Shown one piece after another: positions 16,454 to 25,679 of a stretch of 55,350 nt of DNA. The position numbers and the translations under genes were made by a program. Location of the stretch: positions 1 through 55,350 of the forward strand of contig QKCN01000096.1 of NCBI GenBank assembly GCA_003245675.1, given 5' to 3'. Below the pieces are notes generated by a model that worked only from the letters and a program-made list of their open reading frames with translations, did no database searches and was not told the DNA's origin. The DNA is from Bacteriovoracaceae bacterium (GTDB taxonomy: Bacteria > Bdellovibrionota > Bacteriovoracia > Bacteriovoracales > Bacteriovoracaceae). Position 1 is the stretch's first letter; the number at the start of each line of letters is the position of its first letter.

Positions 16454-17788
16454 TTAGAGAATCTCCCCAACTAAATCAATCCCCGCAGTCTCTGTGATCT
16501 GAACTTGCACAACATCACCGACATTTGCCTTGCCGTCATTAATAATAACAAGTCCATCAATGTCAGGAGCCTGCCCCTGCGTTCTCCCCGCCAAAAACAT
16601 ATTGGAATCGGGATGCACACCTTCAACTAAAACCGAAAGAATTTGCCCGACCAAAGATTTGTTCTTCTTTGCCTGAATACGCTCTTGCAACATGTAAGCC
16701 TTCTTTTGACGGCGACGAACAATTTTAGGATCAACCTTATCCTTCATGCGATAGGAAGCTGTTCCTTCTTCATCAGAATAGGCAAAGATTCCCACTCGGT
16801 CCAATTGTAGCTCCTTAAGTCCATCCAAAAGATCTTGAAACTCTTCTTCTGTTTCCCCCGGGAAACCGGCGATCAAAGAAGTACGAATGATGATATTAGG
16901 AATTTTTTCGCGCAAAAGGTTTACCAATTGAACAACTCTTTTTTTAGTCACTTTGCGATTCATTTTTTTCAAAATGCGATTATTAAAGTGTTGAATAGGC
17001 ATATCGATATAAGGACAAATCTTTTTAGAATTGGCCATGATATCAATCCACTCTTCTTCTAAATCGTCAGGATAGCAATAAAGAATGCGAATCCATTCAA
17101 TACCTTCAACCTTTTCTAAAGCGCGCAAAAGATTACTGGCCGTATTAGTCTTATCATTCAAGTCTTTGCCATAAAGAGAAAAATCTTGAGAAATCAAGTT
17201 GAGTTCTTTAACTCCCTGCTGGGCCAAGATTTCGGCCTCTTTGACTAAAGACTTCACGCGCCGCGAACGCACGCGTCCGCGAATAGAGGGAATAATACAA
17301 TAAGTGCAAAAGCGATCACAGCCTTCAGAAATTTTGAGCCAAGCAGTGTGAGTTCCTGTGGTCAAAAGACGTTCATCTTTTTCACTATGAATAAAATCTA
17401 AATGAGAAGCAATAGTCTTTTGTCTCAACTGATGTGCTTCTAATTGGCGAATAAGTTTAACAATATGCTGATACTCTCCTGTTCCCACAAAAAGATCAAC
17501 TTCCGGCAAAACCTCTTCCAATTCTTCGGTATAGCGTTGAGGCAGGCAGCCAGTGACTACAAGGTGCCGGCAATTTCCTTTTTCTTTGTAATCAGACAAT
17601 TCTAAAATGGTATCGATAGATTCTTTTTTCGCGTCACCAATAAAAGAGCAAGTATTAACAATAATCAGCTCCGCTTTTTCCGGTTCACTGACAATTTCAA
17701 AATCATCTGTGCAAAGCTTGCCCAACATAACTTCGGCATCGACTCTATTTTTGGCACAACCCAAAGATGCCATATAAATCGTCTTCAT
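16454..17788 (-). CDS. rimO: ribosomal protein S12 methylthiotransferase RimO
   Basis: 444 residues, full length. The N-terminal domain opens with ASLGCAKNRVDAEVMLG and holds VNTCSFIGDAKKESID and VTGCLPQRY, the three cysteines of the auxiliary 4Fe-4S cluster. The radical-SAM core has the CxxxCxxC motif in SEGCDRFCTYCIIPSIRGR. The C-terminal TRAM domain starts near LSVLVEG. SIRGRVRSR and the initial SLGCAKNRVD separate RimO from the tRNA enzyme MiaB. The enzyme adds a methylthio group to an Asp of S12. It diverges from the ComEC-like gene with a 92-base gap. Confidence 0.96.
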   Translation of the reverse strand: MKTIYMASLGCAKNRVDAEVMLGKLCTDDFEIVSEPEKAELIIVNTCSFIGDAKKESIDTILELSDYKEKGNCRHLVVTGCLPQRYTEELEEVLPEVDLFVGTGEYQHIVKLIRQLEAHQLRQKTIASHLDFIHSEKDERLLTTGTHTAWLKISEGCDRFCTYCIIPSIRGRVRSRRVKSLVKEAEILAQQGVKELNLISQDFSLYGKDLNDKTNTASNLLRALEKVEGIEWIRILYCYPDDLEEEWIDIMANSKKICPYIDMPIQHFNNRILKKMNRKVTKKRVVQLVNLLREKIPNIIIRTSLIAGFPGETEEEFQDLLDGLKELQLDRVGIFAYSDEEGTASYRMKDKVDPKIVRRRQKKAYMLQERIQAKKNKSLVGQILSVLVEGVHPDSNMFLAGRTQGQAPDIDGLVIINDGKANVGDVVQVQITETAGIDLVGEIL

Positions 17789-17880
17789 TTTTACCTCTTT
17801 TTCAAATTCTTGCCCTTTCTTATCAAAATTTTAGCCATTTACCAATCGCTATTGCCCCAACCTGTTGCATTTACATCATC

Positions 17881-19008
17881 ATGAGAACTCTTTTCTACTT
17901 CTATATTTTCGTCTTAATTGCTGCCCCCCTATTTGTCAGCAACAACTCTTTTCATGTTCAAAAACCATCCCCTTTGCCTGCTCCTGCCCAGAAACTAATC
18001 AATAAGTTCCACAATCCCCAACTGGCCCAAATTATGATCAAATATCTCACAGGTGGAGGTGGGAAAATCCCCAAAGAAATAAAGAAAATTCACCAACAAA
18101 CGGGAACCCTCCATCTGTTCACGCCTTCGGGATTACATTTTCAAACCCTCTTTAGCTGCGTAAAACTTCTAAAATTCATCCCCTCAATTAGAAGCTACTT
18201 TCCCATGTTGGTACTTGTGATGTTCGCCTTTCTCTTATATCTTCCCAAACTTTTTGCCTTAAAACGTGTGGCTTGCTTCAAAACACTGCAGGTTCTCGTT
18301 CCTCAAAGCTCTCCTTTTATTCTATTTAGTCTTAGCTTTGTGGCCGATATTCTGATGGGAAACACCCAAGCATCTCCCTGGAGTTTTATTTTAAGTCTGC
18401 TCTTTTGGGGCCCTATTCTCATTTATACCCAAAAAGGGGAACTCTCCCTTTTCTGGGTCCTACTCTGCTCCAATATCATCAGTGCCTATATTTTTAAGCA
18501 GACTCTCTTTGTCTCTGCCCTCTTTCTTAATATTCCCCTGACCCTACTTTTTTGTCTTTTGTATCCCATATGGTCTTTTGCCTTTTGGACCCAGCTTCCA
18601 TGGCATGCGCCAATTTTGGAATCGACCTTAAAGATTTTTTTATGGATTCAAAAACACTTACTCGATATTCTGCCTCAAGCCTTTTGGATTCCCGACCTAT
18701 TTTCAATAACAGTCATTCTTATTCTACTTGCGCCAATTCCTTTCAAAAAAGCCCTTCTACTGCTTTGTCTCTTTATCCCTCAAGCCTTAGAACACCCTCA
18801 AGAAGAAGGCTTCTCCATCTCCTCCAAAAGGTTTTGCCCTATCCCCTTAAGACCCCCAACACGAATTCGGTATCATGAAAAATCATATCGCAGCTTTCAT
18901 GACGCAGGAGTGATGTGTCAGCATAAATTTTGGAAAGGGAAGTTTTATTCTTTTTGCACAAAAAAAAGCCGCTCAAAAGAGCGGCCTTTTATAAAAATAA
19001 ATCAATGA
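17881..19008 (+). CDS. short ComEC/Rec2-like membrane protein
   Basis: 375 residues from the ATG at 17881. The segment KYLTGGGGKIPKEIKKIHQQ followed by TGTLHLFTPSGLHFQTLFS matches the ComEC competence-domain signature (GxxxxLpxelxxxfrxtGlxHLLAISGLH), with PSGLH in place of ISGLH. Six or more hydrophobic helices follow. ComEC is a much longer inner-membrane channel for transforming DNA with N-terminal OB and C-terminal metallo-beta-lactamase domains; here only the membrane core is present. The last fourteen codons run through the intrinsic terminator of the facing tig gene. It is either a separate short family or a reduced ComEC. No ribosome site is obvious, and the cysteine-containing tail is unusual. 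Confidence 0.65.
   Translation: MRTLFYFYIFVLIAAPLFVSNNSFHVQKPSPLPAPAQKLINKFHNPQLAQIMIKYLTGGGGKIPKEIKKIHQQTGTLHLFTPSGLHFQTLFSCVKLLKFIPSIRSYFPMLVLVMFAFLLYLPKLFALKRVACFKTLQVLVPQSSPFILFSLSFVADILMGNTQASPWSFILSLLFWGPILIYTQKGELSLFWVLLCSNIISAYIFKQTLFVSALFLNIPLTLLFCLLYPIWSFAFWTQLPWHAPILESTLKIFLWIQKHLLDILPQAFWIPDLFSITVILILLAPIPFKKALLLLCLFIPQALEHPQEEGFSISSKRFCPIPLRPPTRIRYHEKSYRSFHDAGVMCQHKFWKGKFYSFCTKKSRSKERPFIKINQ
18960..18985 (-). terminator. intrinsic terminator of tig
   Basis: Stem GCCGCTC (18968-18974) with loop AAAA and GAGCGGC (18979-18985). On the minus strand the stem is followed by eight T. It lies about 30 bases after the tig stop and inside the 3' coding end of the facing ComEC-like gene. 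The plus-strand tail (CTTTT) could also give weak termination in the other direction. Confidence 0.9.
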
Positions 19009-19014
19009 TTTTGA

Positions 19015-20298
19015 TTATTTTACATTCATCACTTCAGCAAGTTTGTTAAATGTTTTTTCTTCGCGAATCACATAACGCATATTGCTTTTGATTTGCTCAT
19101 TGCCGAGATACATTTTTTTAAGCTCTTCAACGCCCATTCCGGCACCTTGGCTCATTTCTTCAATCTTAGCCACTAGATCATCTTCTGTTGTTTCAATTTC
19201 ATAGTGGTTTGCCAAATGATCAAGAATCAAACCTGAGCGCACTTGGAACTCAGCTTTCTTTTGAATATCATCATTCCATTTAGTGAAATAATCTGCAACC
19301 ATAGCGTCATTGAAACCTTGGCGTTTCAAATTACTAGAAATATCTTTTTCAATAGAATCACGTTGTTGTGCAACAAGAGAAGCTGGAACATCAAAAGCAT
19401 TGTCTTCAACCAATTTTTCAATGATTGCTTGGTTCAATTTTTCTCTGCTTGCTCTTTCTTTGTTGGCAAGTAGAAGACTTTTGGTTTTAGCTGTAAAATC
19501 TTCAACTGATTCATAACCAAATTCTTTGGCCAATTCATCGGTGAAATCTGGAAGCACTTTCTTTTTGATTTCGAGAAGTTCAACTTCAAAAGTCACTTCT
19601 GAATTTTTCAAATGCTCAGCATGATAATCTGCAGGGAAAGTCACTTTTAGATCACGCTTTTCATCTTTTTTCATACCGACCATTTGTTCCTCAAAACCAG
19701 GGATGAATTGGCCTGAACCGATCTCAAGCATGTACTCTTCGCCTTTCATGTTTTCAGGCTTTTCACCATCACTCATGATTCCTTGGAAATTCATAACTGC
19801 GGTATGACCATTTTCAAGAGCAACATTTTCTTCAATGGCGATCATCTGAGCTTTGCTTTCCAAATAGCGATTTTTTGTTGCTTCGAATTCTTTATCTTCA
19901 AGCACTGTGGCTTCTTTTTCAAAGCTGTATTTTTCATAAGGCTTAAGGCTTACTTCTGGAAAAATTTCAACTTTAACTTCAAAGCTAACAGATCTTTTCT
20001 CTGCTTCATAATTTGTATTATTGAATTGAGGATAGCCAACTGGACGGAGACTTTCCTTCTTCATTGCTTCAAAATATTCTTGAGTAATAAACTGGTAAAG
20101 AGCTTCGTTCTCAACTTGTGCACCATATAATTGCTTTACAACAGCAATAGGAGCCTTCCCTTTTCTGAATCCTTTTAGGTTGGATTCTTTTTGCTTTTTC
20201 ACTAACGCATTTTCAATCTGGCTAGACAAATCAACTGCATCAAAATTAAAGAGCAATTTTCTAGTACAATCATTCACATTCTCAATTTTGTAGGACAT
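19015..20298 (-). CDS. tig: trigger factor
   Basis: 427 residues, normal length. The N-terminal ribosome-binding domain carries the signature GFRKGKAPIAVVKQLYG. The central FKBP-type prolyl isomerase domain covers about residues 160-245 (GHTAVMNFQGIMSDGE and IGSGQFIPGFEEQMVGM). The C-terminal helical chaperone arms follow. Trigger factor binds ribosomal protein L23 at the tunnel exit and shields nascent chains. It stands alone, with a strong terminator downstream, and is not followed by clpP/clpX as in many bacteria. RBS AGGAAG precedes the ATG. Confidence 0.97.
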   Translation of the reverse strand: MSYKIENVNDCTRKLLFNFDAVDLSSQIENALVKKQKESNLKGFRKGKAPIAVVKQLYGAQVENEALYQFITQEYFEAMKKESLRPVGYPQFNNTNYEAEKRSVSFEVKVEIFPEVSLKPYEKYSFEKEATVLEDKEFEATKNRYLESKAQMIAIEENVALENGHTAVMNFQGIMSDGEKPENMKGEEYMLEIGSGQFIPGFEEQMVGMKKDEKRDLKVTFPADYHAEHLKNSEVTFEVELLEIKKKVLPDFTDELAKEFGYESVEDFTAKTKSLLLANKERASREKLNQAIIEKLVEDNAFDVPASLVAQQRDSIEKDISSNLKRQGFNDAMVADYFTKWNDDIQKKAEFQVRSGLILDHLANHYEIETTEDDLVAKIEEMSQGAGMGVEELKKMYLGNEQIKSNMRYVIREEKTFNKLAEVMNVK

Positions 20299-20383
20299 CT
20301 AAACTTCCTTTGTAAGTTAGCACTTAAATCATTTTGATTAGTAATAGTGGGGAGGAAGGTAACATATTGAAGCTAAATGTCAA

Positions 20384-21079
20384 CTATTGAACGGTGCCGG
20401 TCTTGCGCTCCATGTCATAAAATTCGATTATATTGCTCGCGCGATTACGATCGAAATAATAGTGTTCGGGGTTTGTTTCTGAACGCTGGATTACAGAGAG
20501 AATTAGATTAATCTCCTCAAAATAGTTGAGACTCTCCAAAATCATTTGTTTGACTCTAATGTCCTCAATCATAAATAGAGCACCAAAATGCAAAATATGT
20601 TGGGGTGATACCATTTCTTGCCAAATTGCTTGGCGATGGGAAGCATCAAAAACTTTTTCTTCTAACCAGTTCTTGAGGGCACGTCCAATTTCTACCACCT
20701 CCTTCTGGTGCCGCCAAATCTCTTGAACAGGACTGGCATATTCCAAAATTCGAATGGAGCAAAAAATGCAAGGCTTAATCTGCAAAGAAAGAATCAGCTC
20801 ACCCTTCTTCTCTCCTTGCATGAGCACATACAGGCTGCCATCCTCTCGCATTTCAAGAGTTTTGGGGCGGGCCAATGTCACAGTATTACAAGAAACCAGA
20901 TCTTGAGTTTCCATATTGGGGAGGGTTAAAGCAACGGCGATATAATCCTCTTCTCTTTCCGCACGCAAAATCTCTGCGATCATTTCCTTATTGGAAATCA
21001 GAAGCGGTAGGCTCGTATCAGGAAAGAGCACCGCATTCAACAGGGGAATCACAAGCATTCTCTGTATGCTATTTTCCAT
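20384..21079 (-). CDS. stand-alone Lon N-terminal (substrate-binding) domain protein
   Basis: 231 residues. MLVIPLLNAVLFPDTSLPLL is the conserved opening of the LonA N-terminal domain, and the remaining beta-rich half plus a C-terminal helical bundle (LNYFEEINLILSVIQRSE) match it. The ATPase and protease domains of Lon are absent; the stop is natural, not a frameshift, since the protein is of the usual size for stand-alone members. Such proteins are widespread but their role is unclear; they may bind substrates or regulate proteolysis. It is 85 bases downstream of tig on the same strand side and might share a stress or folding context. Confidence 0.87.
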   Translation of the reverse strand: MENSIQRMLVIPLLNAVLFPDTSLPLLISNKEMIAEILRAEREEDYIAVALTLPNMETQDLVSCNTVTLARPKTLEMREDGSLYVLMQGEKKGELILSLQIKPCIFCSIRILEYASPVQEIWRHQKEVVEIGRALKNWLEEKVFDASHRQAIWQEMVSPQHILHFGALFMIEDIRVKQMILESLNYFEEINLILSVIQRSETNPEHYYFDRNRASNIIEFYDMERKTGTVQ

Positions 21080-21192
21080 GGTGCCTATTCTATCTCCATG
21101 CGCGAAAGTTTTTTTAAATTTACCTTATTTCAATATATTAGAAATGTGCTACAATGCTGCTATTACTAACTTTAGCCAAGTATTGCTGTCAT

Positions 21193-22083
21193 ATGAGTAA
21201 GAAAGCCACCCTTTTTGAGCCTCAGCCTGTCCTCATGACCCCAATTTGGTCAGGAACCAAGCTAATTCCTTTTAAACAAGATAAAAAACAACCGTGCTGT
21301 AAGATCGGTGAATCTTGGGAAATATCTTTTATTGAAGGAAAAAGTAGCTTTCCTCCAGATTTCGAAGAAAAGACCCCTTATTTGGTTAAATTTATTGATA
21401 CTCAGTATTTTTTATCGATACAAGTCCACCCCAATACAGAACAAGCTCGTGCCCACGGAAAAATGTCAGGCAAGGAAGAGTGCTGGCTCATATTAGAGGC
21501 AGAAGAAGGATCTGGCATTTATCTGGGCAGCAAAAAAGGTGTTTCACAGCAAGAATTTAAAAAGAGATTAAAAAATCGCGGTGATATTACAGAGCTACTT
21601 AACTTTATTCCCGTTAAGAGAGGCGACTTTTTCTTCATTCCCGCAGGGACTGTGCATGCCATCGGCCCCAAGATAACCCTTTTAGAAGTACAGCAGAGCG
21701 CGGATATCACTTACCGCGTTTTTGACTACAACCGCAAAGACGATTCCGGCAATCTCCGCGAACTCCATATTCAAGAAGCTATGGACTGCATTAATTTTTC
21801 AGATGCTCACCTAAAACGAGTCCTCTCCGCTGCCCAAAAAGAGGTTTTTTCCACAAATCAAAAACTCATTTCGCATCATGATTTTGATGTATCAATCTTA
21901 GAAATTTCAGGAACCAGACACTTGACTCTCCAAGACAATAAAAGAGCACATAGTCTCGTTGTCCTCGAAGGAAAACTTCAAATAGAAGACCGAGAGCTTA
22001 CCCAATATCAAAGTATACTCCTCTCCCAAACTCTTTTGGGAGTAGAACTCTTGGGCAATGCGATTGTGGCCCTAATAGAATGA
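21193..22083 (+). CDS. manA: mannose-6-phosphate isomerase, class I
   Basis: 296 residues from the ATG at 21193; an upstream in-frame ATG is rejected because the family normally begins near the motif MTPIWSGTKL. Zn ligands are visible in FLSIQVHPNTEQA (Gln, His), in GKEECWLILEAEEGSGIYLG (Glu) and in FFIPAGTVHAIG (His). The end of the catalytic core is ITYRVFDYNRKD. The enzyme interconverts fructose-6-P and mannose-6-P, feeding GDP-mannose for surface polysaccharides. The length fits the compact bacterial class I type. It overlaps the following lipoprotein gene by four bases if that gene starts at 22080. Confidence 0.93.
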   Translation: MSKKATLFEPQPVLMTPIWSGTKLIPFKQDKKQPCCKIGESWEISFIEGKSSFPPDFEEKTPYLVKFIDTQYFLSIQVHPNTEQARAHGKMSGKEECWLILEAEEGSGIYLGSKKGVSQQEFKKRLKNRGDITELLNFIPVKRGDFFFIPAGTVHAIGPKITLLEVQQSADITYRVFDYNRKDDSGNLRELHIQEAMDCINFSDAHLKRVLSAAQKEVFSTNQKLISHHDFDVSILEISGTRHLTLQDNKRAHSLVVLEGKLQIEDRELTQYQSILLSQTLLGVELLGNAIVALIE

Positions 22084-22094
22084 GGAATCACTTT

Positions 22095-22883
22095 ATGAAA
22101 AATTTTTTGTTGTTAGCCTTGTTCTTGGTTATGGGATGCAAAGAAGAATGTGCACTCAAACAGCGCGGTACAAACTTTACTCTCGAAAATGTGCGCGGTG
22201 CAATTTCTAATATCAAAATTGTCTCTTGGCCACGAGGGCCCGCAGAAAAAGCTGGCATTAGTCTGGCCGCAATCATTTCTGTCGATCTCCCTCTGATTAA
22301 AAAAGATGATGCCGAAATACTACAAAAAGAACTTTTTGTAGACTCTTGGCTAGTTCAATACCAAAGAACAAGCGATACCGGGACTGAAACATTAGGCTAT
22401 CTCAGTATTCCGCTTTTCCAAGAAAAAAGTAAAAGAACGCGGCTCTATCTACGCCCCGAAACGGTCTACTTTCAAATGACCTATGCAGCTGGATACAATT
22501 CTCCTCGCTTTCAAAACTTCACGTGTCCCGCCTTTAATCATCGCAAAAGCATCAGCCGCTACGGAGTTGAAAGTGAGTCCAGAGATCCTGAAATTCTAGG
22601 TATTGCCTTTGATCGCCCCTTAAAAGCAAATCCTTTTCCGCCTGAGTTAAAGCCTACAATGTTCAATGGCGGCGTTAGTCTTATTGGCGAATACCGAGCA
22701 TCCTTTGCTCTTTACAACTCGCAGACCAAAACAATTAATTCAAGTTTTGTCGTAGCTGAAAATGTGGCAAAAATTACAGAAGAAGAAATTCACCCTCTAA
22801 AAGAATGTGAAGGAAAAAGAGCTGAAGAACTGTCTACCCCAGCAGAGGGAGGCAGTTATAAAGATTTTAGATTTGGCAATTAA
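22095..22883 (+). CDS. predicted lipoprotein, unknown
   Basis: 262 residues from the ATG at 22095, chosen because it gives a standard lipoprotein signal (MKNFLLLALFLVMGC, lipid Cys at residue 15). An ATG at 22080 overlapping the manA stop is an alternative start. The rest has no recognised motif; it is moderately polar with several Arg-Gly and Tyr-containing strands. Co-transcription with manA is likely from the overlap/spacing. Its last four bases overlap the end of the facing gene. Family unknown. Confidence 0.6.
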   Translation: MKNFLLLALFLVMGCKEECALKQRGTNFTLENVRGAISNIKIVSWPRGPAEKAGISLAAIISVDLPLIKKDDAEILQKELFVDSWLVQYQRTSDTGTETLGYLSIPLFQEKSKRTRLYLRPETVYFQMTYAAGYNSPRFQNFTCPAFNHRKSISRYGVESESRDPEILGIAFDRPLKANPFPPELKPTMFNGGVSLIGEYRASFALYNSQTKTINSSFVVAENVAKITEEEIHPLKECEGKRAEELSTPAEGGSYKDFRFGN

Positions 22884-23215
22884 TTGAACTGACAGCGAAT
22901 CGGATAAACAAGCTGATGTCCCTGGGGAGAAACGATCGATAGAGTATCGCCCATTTGTCCAGGATGCTCGCGATCTTGCAAATAAGCAATGTGCTTTTCA
23001 CCCTCAAAGAAAAAAGTATTCGTCACTGATTTGTCTCCGATACTGGATGGCATACGTCGCATCTCAAGAAATGCCTTATGTCCGTCTTTAACCATAAAAA
23101 CTTTTCCGTTTTCAGCGCTGAATTCAATGCGGCCACCAAGACTGGTACATTTTAAAGGGGCGGCCCATAGACTCAGACTTGTCAGTAAAAGCATTAGAAT
23201 AATTAGAGTTTTCAT
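22880..23215 (-). CDS. small exported protein, unknown
   Basis: 111 residues from the ATG at 23215, which follows AAGGGAG. A signal peptide ends near AAPLKC (about residue 19). The mature part, about 90 residues, has two cysteines near its ends (LKCTSLGG and YPIRCQFN), probably a disulphide, and alternating beta-like strands. No family is recognised. It faces the lipoprotein gene, with a four-base overlap of the stop codons. Confidence 0.6.
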   Translation of the reverse strand: MKTLIILMLLLTSLSLWAAPLKCTSLGGRIEFSAENGKVFMVKDGHKAFLEMRRMPSSIGDKSVTNTFFFEGEKHIAYLQDREHPGQMGDTLSIVSPQGHQLVYPIRCQFN

Positions 23216-23338
23216 GGTTTTCTCCCTTGTTCTCATCTTTATATAGAGCAAAGGATGTGCCAAAAGACACTCGGTGATTTCAGCTACTTACACCAAAACC
23301 ACTGTTTACAAGCAAAACTGCTGTTCACAATTTAGACA

Positions 23339-24403
23339 TTAACCATTGCGATCGAGATCTAAAATGGCCGCAATATTGGACTTCACAATTCCTTCCACAA
23401 AATCCCAATCCATCAGATCTTCTTGATCACAAGTCTGATGATAGCAAGGATTATGATTGTCCCAATCTTCAATGGTCAAGTGGGCCGAGACTCCCTTTTT
23501 GGCAAAGGGCTCATGATCCGAGCGCGATGCCGGCATCATAATCTCTGATTTATAAGGCGTAATGGTTTGAATGATTTCAGCAATACGACGAGCATCAGCT
23601 TCGTATTTGCTATCTGTTTGCACCGTCACCATATTTGTTTTGTTGTAGCCAATCATATCCATATTAAAAAGCATGCGAATATCTTTGATGGTACCTTCTC
23701 GGGCCATTTGCGAAGCCAGTGCTTTACTGCCATAAAGCCCAAGTTCTTCAGCATCAAAGGTGACAAAGAGAATATTGTGATTCATTTTTTCTTGCGACAA
23801 AATACGGGCCGCTTCTAAAACTCCGACCGTACCAGAGGTATTATCGTCGGCACCGGCAAAGGCTTTTCCAACGGTATCATAGTGTCCGACGATCGCGATG
23901 GTCTTGGCATTTTCCCCTGGCCCTTTCTTTTGCGCAACAACATTGCAATAGGGTGTTCCATTGGAAAAGGCGTAACAAACCCTTTTCGCCTCAAGGCCCA
24001 AAGCCCTGAACTCAGCAAGGATCATATGCTGGGCCGTTTCACTTCCTGCCGTTCCAGCTTTACGCGTTTCAATATTCACTAAATTTTGTAAATCACTCTG
24101 CAATCGACTCTTAGAAACTTGAGAAACGATATTCAAGATATCTTGTGAAAGCTTTCGCTTTCCGATTTTCTCAGAGGGGATCTCGTTAACCTCTCCCCAG
24201 CCCAATTTTTTTAAACCAGCAGAAGAAAGCAAAGCACTGTCTTTTTTAAGCTGAACCACCCAAGTTTGTTTGCGCTTAAAAACGGTGCTCGTATTTTTGG
24301 CAATTTTTTTCTGAAGGTCTAAATTGGGAGTGTTCACCAAATAATAATCGCCTGTTTGGGCCCAAAGAGAAAACGGCAATAAGGCTAGAAGTAGAAATTT
24401 CAC
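23339..24403 (-). CDS. exported M28-family metallopeptidase (aminopeptidase)
   Basis: 354 residues with a signal peptide (MKFLLLALLPFSLWAQ). The M28 catalytic core follows: IVGHYDTVGKAFAGADDNTSG supplies the first Zn ligands His and Asp, FVTFDAEELGLYGSKALA supplies the catalytic Glu and a Zn Glu, and NMDMIGYN gives another Asp ligand. The C-terminal His is probably in NHNPCYHQTCDQED. Such enzymes release amino acids from peptide N termini in the periplasm or outside the cell. The N-terminal ~100 residues are an extra domain. It lies downstream of dinB but 90 bases away. Confidence 0.92.
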   Translation of the reverse strand: MKFLLLALLPFSLWAQTGDYYLVNTPNLDLQKKIAKNTSTVFKRKQTWVVQLKKDSALLSSAGLKKLGWGEVNEIPSEKIGKRKLSQDILNIVSQVSKSRLQSDLQNLVNIETRKAGTAGSETAQHMILAEFRALGLEAKRVCYAFSNGTPYCNVVAQKKGPGENAKTIAIVGHYDTVGKAFAGADDNTSGTVGVLEAARILSQEKMNHNILFVTFDAEELGLYGSKALASQMAREGTIKDIRMLFNMDMIGYNKTNMVTVQTDSKYEADARRIAEIIQTITPYKSEIMMPASRSDHEPFAKKGVSAHLTIEDWDNHNPCYHQTCDQEDLMDWDFVEGIVKSNIAAILDLDRNG

Positions 24404-24493
24404 AAGCGCTCCTTCTTTTAAAAATTCACAGCACTATAACACGGTGCACAATCGCTTGAAACGAGTTTATTATTATTTGAATTATTTTCATTT

Positions 24494-25552
24494 TCAGTAA
24501 AAAGAGAAAGACAACTGGCTGTTTTCATTAGGATCAAAACCAAATTTAACCCCTAGGCCAACCAAGCGCACGGCTTTACATTCACCTCGTTCAAAAGCCT
24601 GCTCTAAGAGTTCATAGCACAGAGACAAATCAATTTCACTGGTGATTTTTTCGGCAGTCGTTGAAGAAAAATCTGAAAATTTTAGTTTAATGACGAGCGC
24701 CTTAATTCTATAAAAACTGGTCTGCTGTGCAAGGCGCTCCTCCAATTCTTCAATAAAGCGCGGCAATACCAAGCGACATTCATCCAAGGTTGAAAGATCA
24801 TTGGGAAAAGTATGCTCCACGCTTAGAGATTTACGAAAAGAACGCGCCTCAACTTTGCGTTCATCAATTCCGCGCGCCATATCGAAAATATCTCTGGCCC
24901 TATTGCCAAATATTTGTTCAAGCTGATCCCACTCTAAATTTTGCAAATCGGCACAGGTTTGCAGGCCCAATGCCTTCATTTTTTTTTCAGTGACAGCCCC
25001 AATTCCAAAGAGCTTACGAACAGGCAAAGGACGCATAAAAGCATCTAGTTCATCAGGCCTTACAACTTTAATGCCATTGGGCTTATTCCAATCACTGGCT
25101 ATTTTGGCAACTAGTTTATTGGGGCCAACGCCAGCAGAGGCCCTTAAACCGCGTTCTTTCCAAATCAAACGACGAATTTCCTCCGCAATTAAACTCGCAG
25201 ATCCTTCAAAATGCAGAGCATGAGTCACATCGAGAAAAGCTTCATCCAGCGAAAGTGGCTCGATGATATTGGTAAAACGCCTAAAAATTTCATGGATTGC
25301 ACGACTCTCTTTTTCGTACTTTTCAAAATCAGGAGGTACTAAAATAAGATCAGGACACTTACGCAAAGCTACGGAGGTAGAAAGAGCAGCCTTTACTCCA
25401 AAACGACGCGCTTCATAGTTTGCCGTGCACAGAACACCTCGTCGACTGGGATCTCCTCCAACAGCAACCGGTTTTCCCTTTAAAGAGGGATTATAGAGCT
25501 CCTCAACTGCAGCATAAAAGCAATCCATGTCCACATGAATAATTTTTCTCAT
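24494..25552 (-). CDS. dinB: DNA polymerase IV
   Basis: 352 residues, standard size for Pol IV. Motifs: IIHVDMDCFYAAVEELYNPS (catalytic Asp), SLDEAFLDVTHAL (second catalytic Asp/Glu pair), and the helix-hairpin-helix thumb region LFGIGAVTEKKMKALGLQ. It ends in QLSFSF, a plausible beta-clamp-binding motif of the QLxxxF type. Y-family translesion polymerase, error-prone on undamaged DNA, usually part of the SOS response. The short region before its start shows no convincing LexA box of either the Bdellovibrio or the Gram-positive type. Stand-alone gene. Confidence 0.95.
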   Translation of the reverse strand: MRKIIHVDMDCFYAAVEELYNPSLKGKPVAVGGDPSRRGVLCTANYEARRFGVKAALSTSVALRKCPDLILVPPDFEKYEKESRAIHEIFRRFTNIIEPLSLDEAFLDVTHALHFEGSASLIAEEIRRLIWKERGLRASAGVGPNKLVAKIASDWNKPNGIKVVRPDELDAFMRPLPVRKLFGIGAVTEKKMKALGLQTCADLQNLEWDQLEQIFGNRARDIFDMARGIDERKVEARSFRKSLSVEHTFPNDLSTLDECRLVLPRFIEELEERLAQQTSFYRIKALVIKLKFSDFSSTTAEKITSEIDLSLCYELLEQAFERGECKAVRLVGLGVKFGFDPNENSQLSFSFY

Positions 25553-25679
25553 ATCACCTAGTATGGAGGAAAAAGTGTGTCCTTGAAATATCTGCCAATA
25601 AAAAAACTAAAAATAAAGTTAAAATTGAAGCACCATGGCCCTATACTCAATAGACAGCTTGCTTTTCAAAAAGGATTTT

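Noticed and set aside
18552-18878. Alternative frame at the end of the ComEC-like gene as evidence of a frameshift
   Set aside because: The main frame stays coherent, with Cys- and aromatic-rich sequence to its stop, so a frameshift is not needed to explain it.
25553-25634. LexA-type box upstream of dinB
   Set aside because: Neither TTAC-N3-GTAA nor CGAAC-N4-GTTCG is present in the short region before the start.
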